Below, in pieces: positions 16,102-25,096 of a stretch of DNA of 38,584 nt. This stretch comes from QHXW01 sp035297145 (GTDB lineage Bacteria > Acidobacteriota > Terriglobia > Bryobacterales > Bryobacteraceae). The position numbers and the translations under genes are program-made. Where the stretch lies: positions 1 through 38,584 of the forward strand of contig DATGZN010000062.1 of NCBI GenBank assembly GCA_035297145.1, written 5' to 3'. A model generated the notes under the pieces. It did not search any database, had not been told where the DNA came from, and was given only the letters and a program-made list of their open reading frames with translations. Each line of letters opens with the position of its first letter. The stretch's first letter is position 1.

Positions 16102-16614
16102 CTACGCCGAAGCAGCCGCCACCATAGGCTCGTCCGCGCTGCCGCCGTAGATGGACGGCACGTGGGCGTTCATCGCGCGCAGATACGTGCTCAACTGGGC
16201 GCGGTGGTGGATGGTGTGATGAGCGTTCCAGCCGATGTAGTAGACCACGGGCAGCGGGGCCATGCCCATGAAGCTGACCGGTGTAGCCAGCTGCTCGCCG
16301 GTCATGGCTTTAATGCGCTCGATGACGGGCGGGACGTCACGGTCAAAGGCTGCGACAATCTCGGCAACTGTCGCGGGTGGCTGGCCTTCCGCCGGCCAGT
16401 TGTCGAACGTGAGTCCGGCTACGCCCTCCGCGAATCCCCGATCGCTCTGCACCACGTGCCAGGCGAGTTCTGCCGCAGTTCGTCCCTTCTCTCCCAACTT
16501 GAAGTTGAGCTGTTCTTCAGGTAAGGCTGCCAGTATCTTGCGCGTGATCTGGCGTTCCATATCGAGGTGCTGGCAAAGGTACCCTGCCAGTCCTTTGGCT
16601 TCTTCGGCTGTCAT
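16102..16614 (-). CDS. DinB-like metal-binding four-helix protein
   Basis: A 170-residue DinB/YfiT-family protein. The fold is a four-helix bundle binding a divalent metal with three histidines; here H53 (AWHVVQ) and the cluster in NAHHTIHHRAQLSTYLR (H132-H137) supply them. Relatives include bacillithiol- and mycothiol-dependent transferases and many proteins of unknown function, so the thiol or substrate is uncertain. Its ATG overlaps the stop of rsmA by 4 nt, indicating translational coupling. It is unlikely to be the SOS DinB polymerase, which is unrelated despite the name. Confidence 0.87.
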   Translation of the reverse strand: MTAEEAKGLAGYLCQHLDMERQITRKILAALPEEQLNFKLGEKGRTAAELAWHVVQSDRGFAEGVAGLTFDNWPAEGQPPATVAEIVAAFDRDVPPVIERIKAMTGEQLATPVSFMGMAPLPVVYYIGWNAHHTIHHRAQLSTYLRAMNAHVPSIYGGSADEPMVAAASA

Positions 16615-17387
16615 GTGTCTTGACCTCCAGGATCACGATGGTACAAGAGCCGGTAGAGATCTGCAAATTGCAATATGGTTAACGTCTCTGCGCGCTTTCC
16701 GGCTTCAGGCAGGCCCGCCAAAGCGGCTTTTCCGAAGAGGCCGGTGAGGTTGTTGCGGAGCGTCTTGCGCTTCTGGCGGAAGCATTGGCTCACAAAAGAG
16801 AGGAAGCGTGTGGGGTCGGCGATGCCGAGTTCCACGGCACGATCGCGCGGCTCGAACCGAACAACGGTGGAATCGACCTTGGGCGGCGGGCGGAAGGCAG
16901 ACGGCGGAACGTCAAAGAGGTCTTCCACATGGGCGAAGAGTTGCGTGCGAATGCTGAGATACCCGTAGTCGGGCGAGCCGGGCGCGGCCGTGAGGCGGGC
17001 GGCCACTTCCTTCTGCACCAGGAACACGGCTCGGCGGAAAGGGCCGGCGAGCGTTTTTTCGATGATCGGCGTGGCCGCATAGTACGGCAGGTTTCCGGTG
17101 ATCACGGCTGCTCCCCATTGCGTGAGGGCGGTGTCGAGGGCGTCGGCATGGAGGATTGTGACACGTGGATCGCCGCCAAACTTTTCTTGGAGCAGTTGGA
17201 CCAGTGCAGGGTCGATCTCGATGGCGATGAGACGTTCCGCGCAAGTTGCCAGCCGTTCGGTCAGCGCGCCACGTCCGGGACCGATTTCGATGACCAGCGG
17301 CTCACGCTCGGGGCACGCGGCACGCGCGATACGATCTAGCGTGGAACCTTTGGCCAGGAAGTGCTGGCCGAGCCGCTGGCGGGACAA
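16611..17387 (-). CDS. rsmA: 16S rRNA adenine dimethyltransferase RsmA/KsgA
   Basis: A 258-residue enzyme that dimethylates two adjacent adenines in helix 45 of 16S rRNA during 30S maturation. Signature parts are the N-terminal RLGQHFL, SAM motif EIGPGRGALTERL, acidic IAIEIDPAL and the catalytic NLPYYAATPII (NLPY) loop. The C-terminal helical domain (LSFVSQCFRQKRKTLRNNL) completes the fold. The frame starts with TTG 17387, which gives the family-typical N-terminus (SRQRLGQHF); no ATG is available before the upstream stop. It lies 12 nt behind the anti-sigma gene and is coupled to the DinB-like gene. Confidence 0.95.
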   Translation of the reverse strand: MSRQRLGQHFLAKGSTLDRIARAACPEREPLVIEIGPGRGALTERLATCAERLIAIEIDPALVQLLQEKFGGDPRVTILHADALDTALTQWGAAVITGNLPYYAATPIIEKTLAGPFRRAVFLVQKEVAARLTAAPGSPDYGYLSIRTQLFAHVEDLFDVPPSAFRPPPKVDSTVVRFEPRDRAVELGIADPTRFLSFVSQCFRQKRKTLRNNLTGLFGKAALAGLPEAGKRAETLTILQFADLYRLLYHRDPGGQDT

Positions 17388-17399
17388 ATGATCGCCGGC

Positions 17400-18083
17400 T
17401 CAGCCTTTAACGTTGATGCTGTCGCGGCGGAACGAAACCAGTAACGTGCTGGCAACTGGCATGCCAAACTCTGTCGCCGGTTGAAATTTGGTGAACAGAA
17501 TCATGTTCGCGATATCGTTGCGCATCTTGGCATTGAGGTTACTAGGAATGGTCGAATAGTCCATCACCGATCCGTCTTTATCGAGCGTGACCAGCACCAC
17601 TACATCGTCCTCGCCGAGCCCCCACGGTGGCAGGGCATCGAAGGTGGCCTGCGACTGGCCGAAGATACCGCTGAGCAGCACATCATTGCTGATGTGACGC
17701 CGAGTCGGCAGACCGGGTGCCAGCATGGTAAACAGGAACAGCGCGGAAAGCAGGCCGCCCGCGAAGGGAAGCGCGAAAGGCCGCATCAGATTATCGAAGA
17801 AGAACCGCAGTTCCGCGGCCCAGAAGTGCACCATTGCCCGCAGCGTGCCGCGCGAAATCCGCCGCAAATGCTCCCGGGAGGCCAGCACCTGCAACTGTGT
17901 GACGAGCCGGGCGGGCGGCAGCCGCATAGGCAGATTCCGCAGCTCCCCGCGTACTACGGACAGTTCCTGTGCATAGTCCGAGCACTCCCGGCACTGCGCC
18001 AGGTGCTCGGAAATGCCATCGAATGCCCCTAAGCCACGGCCCAGGACTATCGACAATGTTTTTCGCACCTTATCGCAATTCAT
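17400..18083 (-). CDS. Zinc-finger anti-sigma factor with TonB_C-like tail
   Basis: A 227-residue membrane protein. The N-terminus has C3 and the ZAS zinc motif H27-x3-C31-x2-C34 (EHLAQCRECSDYA), which binds the ECF sigma factor in the cytoplasm. A TM helix lies around 106-126 (FAGGLLSALFLFTMLAPGL). The periplasmic C-terminus (about 158-222) reads VVVLVTLDKDGSV...NMILFTKFQPATEFGMPV...LLVSFRR, the strand-helix-strand pattern of TonB C-terminal domains (V-x-DG-x-V; W/F-x-F-x-PA; G-x-P-V). That pairing suggests sensing of, or contact with, an outer-membrane partner, by inference only. It starts 3 nt after the sigma gene. Confidence 0.82.
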   Translation of the reverse strand: MNCDKVRKTLSIVLGRGLGAFDGISEHLAQCRECSDYAQELSVVRGELRNLPMRLPPARLVTQLQVLASREHLRRISRGTLRAMVHFWAAELRFFFDNLMRPFALPFAGGLLSALFLFTMLAPGLPTRRHISNDVLLSGIFGQSQATFDALPPWGLGEDDVVVLVTLDKDGSVMDYSTIPSNLNAKMRNDIANMILFTKFQPATEFGMPVASTLLVSFRRDSINVKG

Positions 18084-18086
18084 ACG

Positions 18087-18764
18087 CTATTCGGGAGCCC
18101 ATCGCCAAGCCGGTTGTGGTTCCAGCCTGGCGGTCAGCTCCTGCCTCAAAGCTTCGCGCCCACGCAAAATCCGCGACTTGACGGTGCCCAGCGAGATTTG
18201 CAGCACCTCAGCGATCTCCTCGTAGCTCAAGTCCTCGACGTCGCGCAGCACCACTACCTCGCGGAACAGCGGATTGATGCGCCCGAGCGCGCTTTCGATC
18301 AGTTCATGCTTTTCACGGTCGAACGTGCAATCGAATGGCGACCGCTCGGAATCCGGAACATTCCGGGTGTGAATCTGTTCGGGCTCGTCGTCCAACCCAA
18401 CTTCACGGCTGCGATGACGAAAAAACCACCGGCGCTGGTTGTGGGCCTCATTTACGGTGATCCGGTAGATCCAGGTTTTCAGGCTGCTCTGCCGGCGAAA
18501 ATGGCTCACATTGCGGAAGACCTTCAGAAAAACTTCCTGGACCACGTCGCTGGCATCGCCGGGATCGTTCAGCAGCCGGTAAGCCAGGTTGTAGACCGGT
18601 TGCTGGAACCGTGAAAGCAAGTCCTCATAGGCGGCCTCATCGCCGGCGCGGAGCCTTCGGACCAGTTCGTCGTCTTCGCGCTGGCCGGTGGACTCGGTGC
18701 GCAGACGGGCCGTGGCGCCAACCGGTTCTCCATCCGAATTCAAGCCCAGCACGGAACTAGCCAT
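18087..18764 (-). CDS. RpoE-like ECF sigma factor
   Basis: A 225-residue group 4 sigma factor. Region 2 is DASDVVQEVFLKVFRNVSHFRRQSSLKTWIYRITVNEAHNQRRW (read as DVVQEVFLKVF and LKTWIYRITVNEAHNQRRW). Region 4 is VVLRDVEDLSYEEIAEVLQISLGTVKSRILRGREALRQ. It is of the RpoE/SigW-like class and controlled by the membrane zinc-finger anti-sigma encoded next. The first about 30 residues are a non-conserved leader. It heads a five-gene operon that includes rsmA. The 118 bp upstream, before the ALDH gene end, contain TAGAAT about 20 nt before the ATG as a possible -10 element but no convincing -35. Confidence 0.93.
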   Translation of the reverse strand: MASSVLGLNSDGEPVGATARLRTESTGQREDDELVRRLRAGDEAAYEDLLSRFQQPVYNLAYRLLNDPGDASDVVQEVFLKVFRNVSHFRRQSSLKTWIYRITVNEAHNQRRWFFRHRSREVGLDDEPEQIHTRNVPDSERSPFDCTFDREKHELIESALGRINPLFREVVVLRDVEDLSYEEIAEVLQISLGTVKSRILRGREALRQELTARLEPQPAWRWAPE

Positions 18765-18882
18765 GACCGCAGCTTCGTCTAAATTCTAGCACCCCGGAGC
18801 ACTCTTTGCCCCTATTAACCTTGGACACCGGAGGGGACGGGTAAGTTCCCGGGAGACGCAACACCCACCGGAATACCAATCG

Positions 18883-20415
18883 TCACAGGTGAAACTTGAT
18901 CCCCTGCGCCAATGGCAGGTCGGATGACCAGTTGATGGTGTTGGTTTGGCGGCGCATGTAGGCTTTCCAGGAATCGCTGCCGGCTTCGCGGCCGCCGCCG
19001 GTGTCTTTTTCGCCGCCAAAGGCGCCGCCGATTTCCGCGCCGCTGGTGCCAATATTGATGTTGGCGATGCCGCAATCGCTGCCGCGGTGGCTCAGAAAAG
19101 TCTCTGCCGCGAGCACATTCGTTGTGAACATGGCGGAGGAGAGCCCTTGCGGCACGGCGTTATGCTGGTCGATGGCCTCGTCGAGGGTGTCGAACTCGAT
19201 CAGATAAAGAATCGGGGCGAAGATTTCTTCCTTCACGATGGGCATTCCGGGCTTGGCGCGAACCAGCGCCGGCTCGACGTAGCTGCCGCCCAGGTGCCGG
19301 CCGCCGTAGAGGATTTCCCCTCCCTGCTGCTGGATGGTCTCGAGGCCGTGCAGCATTTCGGCGACGGCGTCGCGCGTCACCAGCGGCCCCATGACCGTCG
19401 CCTCATCAAGCGGGTTCCCGATTTTGACCTGCTTATATGCGGCAATAAGAGCCTCGGTCATGCGCTCGGCGATGCCGCGCTGCAGAAACAGGCGGCGGGT
19501 CGTCGTACAGCGCTGGCCGGCGGTACCGACTGCGCCAAAGACCACTGCGCGAAGCGCGAGATCGAGATTGGCGTCGTTCATGACGATGATGCCGTTGTTG
19601 CCGCCCAGTTCGAGAATCGTGCGTCCCAATCGCCGTCCCACCACTTCCGCGACATGTACCCCGACTTGAGACGAGCCGGTGAAGCTGATGAGCGGCAGGC
19701 GGCGATCTTCGAGCATGCGCTCGCCCACTGCGCGCCCGATCACCAGGTTGAAGACGGCCTTGATGCCGTGGCGTTCGAACACGCGGTTGCAGATTTTCTG
19801 CACGGCGATGGCGCACAGCGGCGTTTGTGACGACGGCTTCCAAACCACGCAATCGCCGCACACCGCCGCAATCATGGCGTTCCAGGCCCAAACGGCCACC
19901 GGGAAATTAAACGCGCTGATCACGCCGATGACCCCCAATGGGTGCCACTGCTCGTACATGCGATGCCCGGGACGCTCACTATGCATGGTGAGGCCATAGA
20001 GCTGGCGCGAGAGGCCGACGGCGAAGTCCGCCATATCGATCATCTCCTGCACCTCACCCTGGCCTTCGGCGAGAATTTTGCCCATCTCGATCGAAACCAG
20101 GGCTCCCAGATCGGCCTTGCAGCGCCGCAATTCATCGGCGATTTCGCGCACGATCTCGCCGCGCTTGGGGGCGGGTATCATGCGCCACGAGGGAAATGCG
20201 ACGGCGGCCTGCCGGACCACTTGATCATACTCGCGCGGCCCGGCGAGCTGGATTTTGGCGATGGCCGAGCCGTCCGCCGGATTGAGAGACTCCATTTCGC
20301 CGCCCGAGAGCGCGGCCAACCATTCGCCGCCACACGCGCCCGAATTGATCGGCTCGATTTCCAGCGCTTCCAGAACCTCGGCAATCCTGTTGATCTCAGT
20401 TTCGGTCATATGCAT
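18883..20415 (-). CDS. ALDH7-family aldehyde dehydrogenase (aminoadipate-semialdehyde type)
   Basis: A 510-residue NAD(P)-dependent dehydrogenase of the antiquitin/AmaB/Pcd branch. Diagnostic parts are VWKPSSQTPLCAIA, the NAD-binding FTGSSQVG, the general-base segment TILELGGNNGIIV and the catalytic cysteine in GTAGQRCTTTRR, which is typical of ALDH7. The C-terminal GAFGGEKDTGGGREAGSDSW also fits. Family members oxidise alpha-aminoadipate semialdehyde/piperideine-6-carboxylate in lysine catabolism, or related aldehydes. The start is ATG 20415, with GGAG 8 nt upstream; ATG 20409 is an alternative. No other lysine catabolism gene is adjacent. Confidence 0.9.
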   Translation of the reverse strand: MHMTETEINRIAEVLEALEIEPINSGACGGEWLAALSGGEMESLNPADGSAIAKIQLAGPREYDQVVRQAAVAFPSWRMIPAPKRGEIVREIADELRRCKADLGALVSIEMGKILAEGQGEVQEMIDMADFAVGLSRQLYGLTMHSERPGHRMYEQWHPLGVIGVISAFNFPVAVWAWNAMIAAVCGDCVVWKPSSQTPLCAIAVQKICNRVFERHGIKAVFNLVIGRAVGERMLEDRRLPLISFTGSSQVGVHVAEVVGRRLGRTILELGGNNGIIVMNDANLDLALRAVVFGAVGTAGQRCTTTRRLFLQRGIAERMTEALIAAYKQVKIGNPLDEATVMGPLVTRDAVAEMLHGLETIQQQGGEILYGGRHLGGSYVEPALVRAKPGMPIVKEEIFAPILYLIEFDTLDEAIDQHNAVPQGLSSAMFTTNVLAAETFLSHRGSDCGIANINIGTSGAEIGGAFGGEKDTGGGREAGSDSWKAYMRRQTNTINWSSDLPLAQGIKFHL

Positions 20416-20659
20416 GAGTCTGTCTCCGCCAGCCATCCAAATGCACGCGAGCCTGTGCCGAGGCGGCGTCCGGCGCGCGTGGCGCGGCTGCGCATGGTTT
20501 CTACAATCTCGGATTGAAATGCCGGCTCGTGTTCGGCGTGGCAGACCGGAAAGGTCACTCTTCCATTCTAGTGGGTCCTTGGCACGTAGCCGACGGTTCA
20601 ACCAGTGGGCTGTCCCGCTGAGTGCGTAACCGGCTGCGAATGCGGAGTAACTGGGAAGT

Positions 20660-20776
20660 CTAATTCTGCTCTGGGGATGAGTGCATGTTTTGGAGCAGGT
20701 TGAAAGCAAGAGGGCCGAGATTGCGTTTGAGCCGTTCAGCAAGCGCCGGGTCATCGCCCGGAACAATGACGAAAAT
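20660..20776 (-). pseudogene. Possible 3' gene remnant
   Basis: The 400 bp between the sensor kinase stop and the ALDH start hold no complete gene. One minus-strand frame gives 38 protein-like codons ending in TAG at 20660 (IFVIVPGDDPALAERLKRN, then LGPLAFNLLQNM and a short tail), with a TGA directly upstream and no ATG. A neighbouring frame just before it (EYARAHGAEF) also looks coding, so this may be the frameshifted tail of a lost gene. I do not recognise the family. Bases 20416-20659 show nothing. Confidence 0.35.
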
Positions 20777-20814
20777 TCAGCTCCATGCGCTCTGGCATAC
20801 TCCAGGACGATTCA

Positions 20815-23800
20815 CTAGCCGACTGGGGCTTCTACCGCGCTCTCCCACGGCTCGGGAGATTTCACGACCGCCTTCTGAAATCGGGCCGTGAAGTAGAACG
20901 TGCTTCCCAGGCCGGGTTCGCTCTCGACCCAAATTCGGCCGTCCATCATCTTCACGAGCTTTGATGAAATGGTCAACCCCAGGCCGGTGCCCCCGTGCTT
21001 GCGCGTAATGGAGCCGTCGGCTTGTGAGAACGCTTCGAAAATCAGCTTTTGCTTGTCCGCCGGGATTCCAGGACCGGTGTCCTGAACCCAAAATCTGAGC
21101 CGCACCGAATTTTCCTCTTCCGAGTCGAGGCGCGCCTCCACCGTGATCGAGCCTTTTTGCGTGAACTTGATCGCGTTGCCCAGTAAATTCAACAGCACTT
21201 GGCGCAGCCGCAGCGGGTCAGCCAACAACGGCTCGGGAATGTCCGGCGATTTTCCCAATACCAGCGCCAGCCCCTTTTGCGTTGCCGCGGGCTGCAGGAA
21301 GCGCACGGCCTCCTCCAGTACCTTGGGAATCGACGCGGCGACAGGATCCATCTCCATCCGGCCCGCCTCGATCTTCGACAGATCCAGAATGTCGTTCAGC
21401 AAGGCCAATAGTGACTCCGCCGAACTCATCACGTCGAGGAGATATTCTTTTTGCTCCTCGGCGTCCGGCGTATCCAATGCGAGCGCCGACATGCCAATGA
21501 TGGCGTTCATCGGAGTGCGAATCTCGTGGCTCATGTTCGCAAGAAACTCACTCTTCAGACGGCTGGCGCTTTCCGCGGCTTCCTTAGCCTCTTGCAACTC
21601 AGCCAGGTACGCTTTTCGTTCGCTAATGTCACGGCCGACTCCGACCAATCCTATGATGTTACCGGCCGCATCCCGAAGAGGCATTTCCGTTGTCAGAAGC
21701 CAGACGGGATTGCCCGCGGCATCCGGAGTTAATTCCTCCCGGTTAATCACGGCACGGCCCGATCGCATGACTTCGTCTTCGCCCTGCGCGTATGTTCTCG
21801 CCAGTTCTTCCGGGTAGAAATCAGAATCCGTCTTCCCGAGCAGGTTCTCCGCGGACTTTGCTCCCATACGGGATGCCAGAGCCTGATTGGCAAGCAAGAA
21901 TTCGTGCCGCATGTTCTTCACGTAGATATAGTCCGGGACATTGTCCACCAGAGTGCGCAGCAGACTACGCTCCTGCCGCAGAGACTCATCCGTGCGCTTG
22001 CGCTCGATCGCGGCAGCCAGAATGGTCGCGAGTGAAGAGAGGGCACTCTGTACGGCTTCGCCAACCGGCTGGCGTGCAAACATTGCAACCACCCCGACTA
22101 AATGCTGGTCGACGATGAGGGGATATCCGGAAAATGAGACCAGCCCCTCGCGCCGGACCCACTCCGGATCGCCTACCAGGTCGTCCGTCAGCAGATCGTT
22201 CGTCACGTGCGGCTGGCGTTCCGCGGCGATCTGGCCGACCTTGAACCTGCCCAGCGGCACGCGGCTAAATGCATCGTCAATATGGGTGTAGATTCCGGCG
22301 CTCGCCTTTAACTCCAGAGTGGAGCCATCTTCGTTAAGCGTCCAGATGCGAGCGAGAGCCGCGTCCAGATGGCGAACAATGCCCTGCACGGACCGCGTCA
22401 AGATCTCATCGAGACTGCTGCCTTGCATCACGGCGTTGCCTATCTCAACATCTATCGTGGTGACGCGCATCTGCTGTTTGAGTTCTTGATTCTTGCTGAA
22501 CAGCTCAGCGGTCTGCCCTTGCACACGCCTGCGGAGCATCCAAGCCCAACCCAGTGCTGCCATGACTCCAGTACCGAACAGTGCGAGCAACCACAGAGAG
22601 TGCGACAGCGTCCACCAGCCAGGCCTGCGAAGGATGACTATGTCGTCGCCGGACTTCAGCAAAAGCCGAAAGGATTTCGGATCGTTGAACTCCCCGCCGA
22701 CTTCTATCAGACAGATGCCGGTCAGCTTCAGCCGGCTGCCCTCCCGCAGGGCTAAGCCGACGGACTTGTCCGATAAACGGTCCACTTCCGCCTCAAAAAC
22801 TTGTCCGCCCGACTTCAGCACGAGCCACGCCGCATTCCCCTGGGTTCTCCAGTTCAACAGGTCGGCTTCGATCTCCACAAGATCACCGTCGTGATCTCCA
22901 ACGAGGGCCTGTGACGCGGTTAGCTGAATGGGCCGCGGCGCAGGTCCGCGCTCCAGCAGCCGGACCGTGCTGTATCGCAAGATCGGGTTGTAATCACCCG
23001 ATACTGGCGTGCCAATCGCTTCGACCAAGTCGCCGCGCCGGAAGACAGTTGTTTGCCGCGTTTCTACCAGGAGTCCCTGCTGACCATCCCGAATGTGAAC
23101 CGATCGTCCAGGCCTTTGAAACGTCACGACGCCGCGCACTCGGGTGCGAGCATTAGACATCCTCTCGGGAGTGAAGCGCTGTAGATCTTCCGCGTGGCGC
23201 AAAGGGAGGTCCGAAGATTCAGAGGGTGCGGCCTCGTTCACGACAACGTCCTGAATGGTTTGCGCGTCGATCCGCACACCGGTGAGCTGCCTTCTCTTGG
23301 TGAAGGCAGAGCCGCAAACTCCGCGCACGGTGACCTTGGCACCCGGCAGCCGGACCAAGTCATCGGCTGAGTATTCGGGAATGACTACTCGGATGTGTCC
23401 CGCGCCAACTCCCACATAAATGCTCGCCCGCCGATTGTCCACCACCGCCGACAAGACAATGCCCGAGACTTCCACCCAAGCCGCGTCGTAGGAACCTGAC
23501 TTGAGGTCCTCCAGAGGGACTTTCAGAGGCTTGGGAAGAACGCCCGGGCCGAGAACGTGAATCTCCGGTTTCTCAATGACTGGCGCAAACTCCCCGGGAC
23601 CGGTGATCCCGCTCACGTCGATAAGCTGGCCGCGCCGCACGTCCACGGGTTTTTGACAGGCAATGTAAATTCCGCCAGTTGAATCCTGAACGAACAGGTC
23701 GGGCAGCCCCGGATCGTAGTAGGTGACGACACCACGCACGTGCACCGGGAATCCGTGGGCGGCCTCATCCGGCGCAAGCACTCTGATTCGGGCTACCCGA

Positions 23801-23949
23801 TCGATCGTCTTAACTTTTGCCGGCGCTGCCTGGATCGCGCCCGCACAGCTCAGAGCGATCGAAACGATGCTTGCGATCGATGCGAAAGTTTTTGGTAAGG
23901 ACTGTCGCAACAGCAACCTGCTTTTCGTTGTGCACCCCAGACTCCGCAT
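20815..23949 (-). CDS. Sensor histidine kinase with OB-fold-like periplasmic domain, GAF and PAS
   Basis: A 1044-residue membrane kinase. After a signal peptide (about 1-42) comes a periplasmic region of about 390 residues with repeated beta-barrel patterns: VRGVVTYYDPGLPDLFVQD, VSGIVLSAVVDNRRASIYV and VRGVVTFQRPGRSVHIRDG. These resemble OB-fold nucleic-acid- or ligand-binding modules. One TM helix (about 450-472) leads to a coiled segment, a GAF domain (about 500-655), a PAS domain (about 668-790), HisKA with MSHEIRTPMNAIIG and HATPase_c with LLGNAIKFTQKG, DTGPGIP and GGTGLGLTI. It ends soon after the ATPase with no receiver domain. The partner regulator and the signal are unknown. I chose ATG 23949 over the upstream TTG 23961. 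Confidence 0.9.
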   Translation of the reverse strand: MRSLGCTTKSRLLLRQSLPKTFASIASIVSIALSCAGAIQAAPAKVKTIDRVARIRVLAPDEAAHGFPVHVRGVVTYYDPGLPDLFVQDSTGGIYIACQKPVDVRRGQLIDVSGITGPGEFAPVIEKPEIHVLGPGVLPKPLKVPLEDLKSGSYDAAWVEVSGIVLSAVVDNRRASIYVGVGAGHIRVVIPEYSADDLVRLPGAKVTVRGVCGSAFTKRRQLTGVRIDAQTIQDVVVNEAAPSESSDLPLRHAEDLQRFTPERMSNARTRVRGVVTFQRPGRSVHIRDGQQGLLVETRQTTVFRRGDLVEAIGTPVSGDYNPILRYSTVRLLERGPAPRPIQLTASQALVGDHDGDLVEIEADLLNWRTQGNAAWLVLKSGGQVFEAEVDRLSDKSVGLALREGSRLKLTGICLIEVGGEFNDPKSFRLLLKSGDDIVILRRPGWWTLSHSLWLLALFGTGVMAALGWAWMLRRRVQGQTAELFSKNQELKQQMRVTTIDVEIGNAVMQGSSLDEILTRSVQGIVRHLDAALARIWTLNEDGSTLELKASAGIYTHIDDAFSRVPLGRFKVGQIAAERQPHVTNDLLTDDLVGDPEWVRREGLVSFSGYPLIVDQHLVGVVAMFARQPVGEAVQSALSSLATILAAAIERKRTDESLRQERSLLRTLVDNVPDYIYVKNMRHEFLLANQALASRMGAKSAENLLGKTDSDFYPEELARTYAQGEDEVMRSGRAVINREELTPDAAGNPVWLLTTEMPLRDAAGNIIGLVGVGRDISERKAYLAELQEAKEAAESASRLKSEFLANMSHEIRTPMNAIIGMSALALDTPDAEEQKEYLLDVMSSAESLLALLNDILDLSKIEAGRMEMDPVAASIPKVLEEAVRFLQPAATQKGLALVLGKSPDIPEPLLADPLRLRQVLLNLLGNAIKFTQKGSITVEARLDSEEENSVRLRFWVQDTGPGIPADKQKLIFEAFSQADGSITRKHGGTGLGLTISSKLVKMMDGRIWVESEPGLGSTFYFTARFQKAVVKSPEPWESAVEAPVG

Positions 23950-24142
23950 GAAGCCAAGCAACGAGAGGCTCGCGCGCCGGGGATTTCAGACAAGTCTCGT
24001 CGCAGTCCGAGCGCCTACTCCGCAGCATGGCATCGGGATTGTGGGCGCCGCAAGTAACCCGAAGTTAACTGATCACGTTACCCATGACACTTAACTTTCG
24101 ATGTATTGCCAGTCATCCGCTGCGGCCCATACAATTCTTTCA

Positions 24143-24165
24143 GGGGTTAATCCCCGTGGTTAATC
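24143..24165. promoter_or_regulatory. Palindrome and direct repeat upstream of motA
   Basis: GGGGTTAATCCCC (24143-24155) contains a GGTTAATC unit that recurs at 24158-24165, 13 nt further on, ending 38 bp before motA. The symmetry suggests an operator, but no known regulator site is matched. The rest of the 254-bp kinase-motA gap shows no gene, and I found no clear sigma-28 or sigma-54 promoter. Confidence 0.35.
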
Positions 24166-24203
24166 GTCTGCCTGACTCGCCATTTAGGGCTTTGAGTTAA
24201 ATC

Positions 24204-25091
24204 ATGTTCGCAATCATAGGAATTCTGGTCGTGCTCGGCGCCGTCGTCGGCGGGTACCTGATGGAAAAGGGAAACCTGATGGTGTTGTTGCAGCCTGCCG
24301 AGCTCATCATCATCGGCGGAGCGGCAATTGGCACCGTTCTGATCGGCAACCCCCTGCCAACCATCATTCGCATCGGCAAGGGACTCATCTCCGTTTTTGT
24401 GCCAAGCGGATTTTCCAAGGCCTTTTACCTGGAACATCTGAAGTTACTCAATGAGCTGTTTCAGTATGCGCGCAAGAACGGCGCGGTAAAGCTCGAGGCG
24501 GATATCGAGGACCCCTCGAAGAGCGAGTTATTTTCCAAGTATCCGAAATTCATTAAGAATCACCATGCCCTATACTTCGTCTGCGACACGCTGCGCATGT
24601 TTGTGAGTGGCGGCGTCAGCCCATTTGAGTTGGACCAGATGATGGAACTCGATATGGAAGTCCACCACGCGGGCGCGAACGCCCCCGTCAGCGCCTTGAC
24701 TACGGTGGCGGACTCCTTGCCGGGACTGGGCATCGTGGCGGCAGTGCTGGGTGTCGTCATCACCATGGGAGCCATCGGCGGACCGCCGGAGGAAGTCGGG
24801 CACAAAGTCGCCGCGGCGCTGGTGGGGACATTTCTCGGCATCCTGTTGTGCTACGGATTCCTGGGGCCCATGGCGGCCAGCATGTCCAAGGCGAACGATG
24901 CCGAGGCCCAGTTCTATCATTTTCTGCGCGTCGGAATCGCCTCTTTTGTCCGCGGCGCGGCGCCTATGCTCTCGGTGGAGTTTGCTCGCCGCACCATCCC
25001 CTCCGATGTGAGGCCGACGTTTAAAGAGATGGAGGATTTCTGTAAAGGCCGCACCGGGGAAAAGGCGCCGGCCGCTGAACAGGCCGCGTAG
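24204..25091 (+). CDS. motA: Flagellar motor stator protein MotA
   Basis: A 295-residue inner-membrane proton-channel stator subunit. Four TM segments are visible: about 2-22, 33-52, 172-195 and 203-225. The cytoplasmic domain between TM2 and TM3 holds the charged ELFQYARKNGAVKLEADIEDP and the FVCDTLRMFVSGG region. Conserved channel segments SLPGLGIVAAVLGVVITMG and KVAAALVGTFLGILLCYG with two prolines match the MotA/PomA family. Together with MotB it drives flagellar rotation. No other flagellar genes are in the window, so the stator genes are separate from the flagellar cluster. Confidence 0.96.
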   Translation: MFAIIGILVVLGAVVGGYLMEKGNLMVLLQPAELIIIGGAAIGTVLIGNPLPTIIRIGKGLISVFVPSGFSKAFYLEHLKLLNELFQYARKNGAVKLEADIEDPSKSELFSKYPKFIKNHHALYFVCDTLRMFVSGGVSPFELDQMMELDMEVHHAGANAPVSALTTVADSLPGLGIVAAVLGVVITMGAIGGPPEEVGHKVAAALVGTFLGILLCYGFLGPMAASMSKANDAEAQFYHFLRVGIASFVRGAAPMLSVEFARRTIPSDVRPTFKEMEDFCKGRTGEKAPAAEQAA

Positions 25092-25096
25092 CCGCC

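Noticed and set aside
20416..20766. 117-residue N-terminal extension of the ALDH frame
   Set aside because: Composition unlike the enzyme, and a proper Shine-Dalgarno and family-length start occur at 20415.
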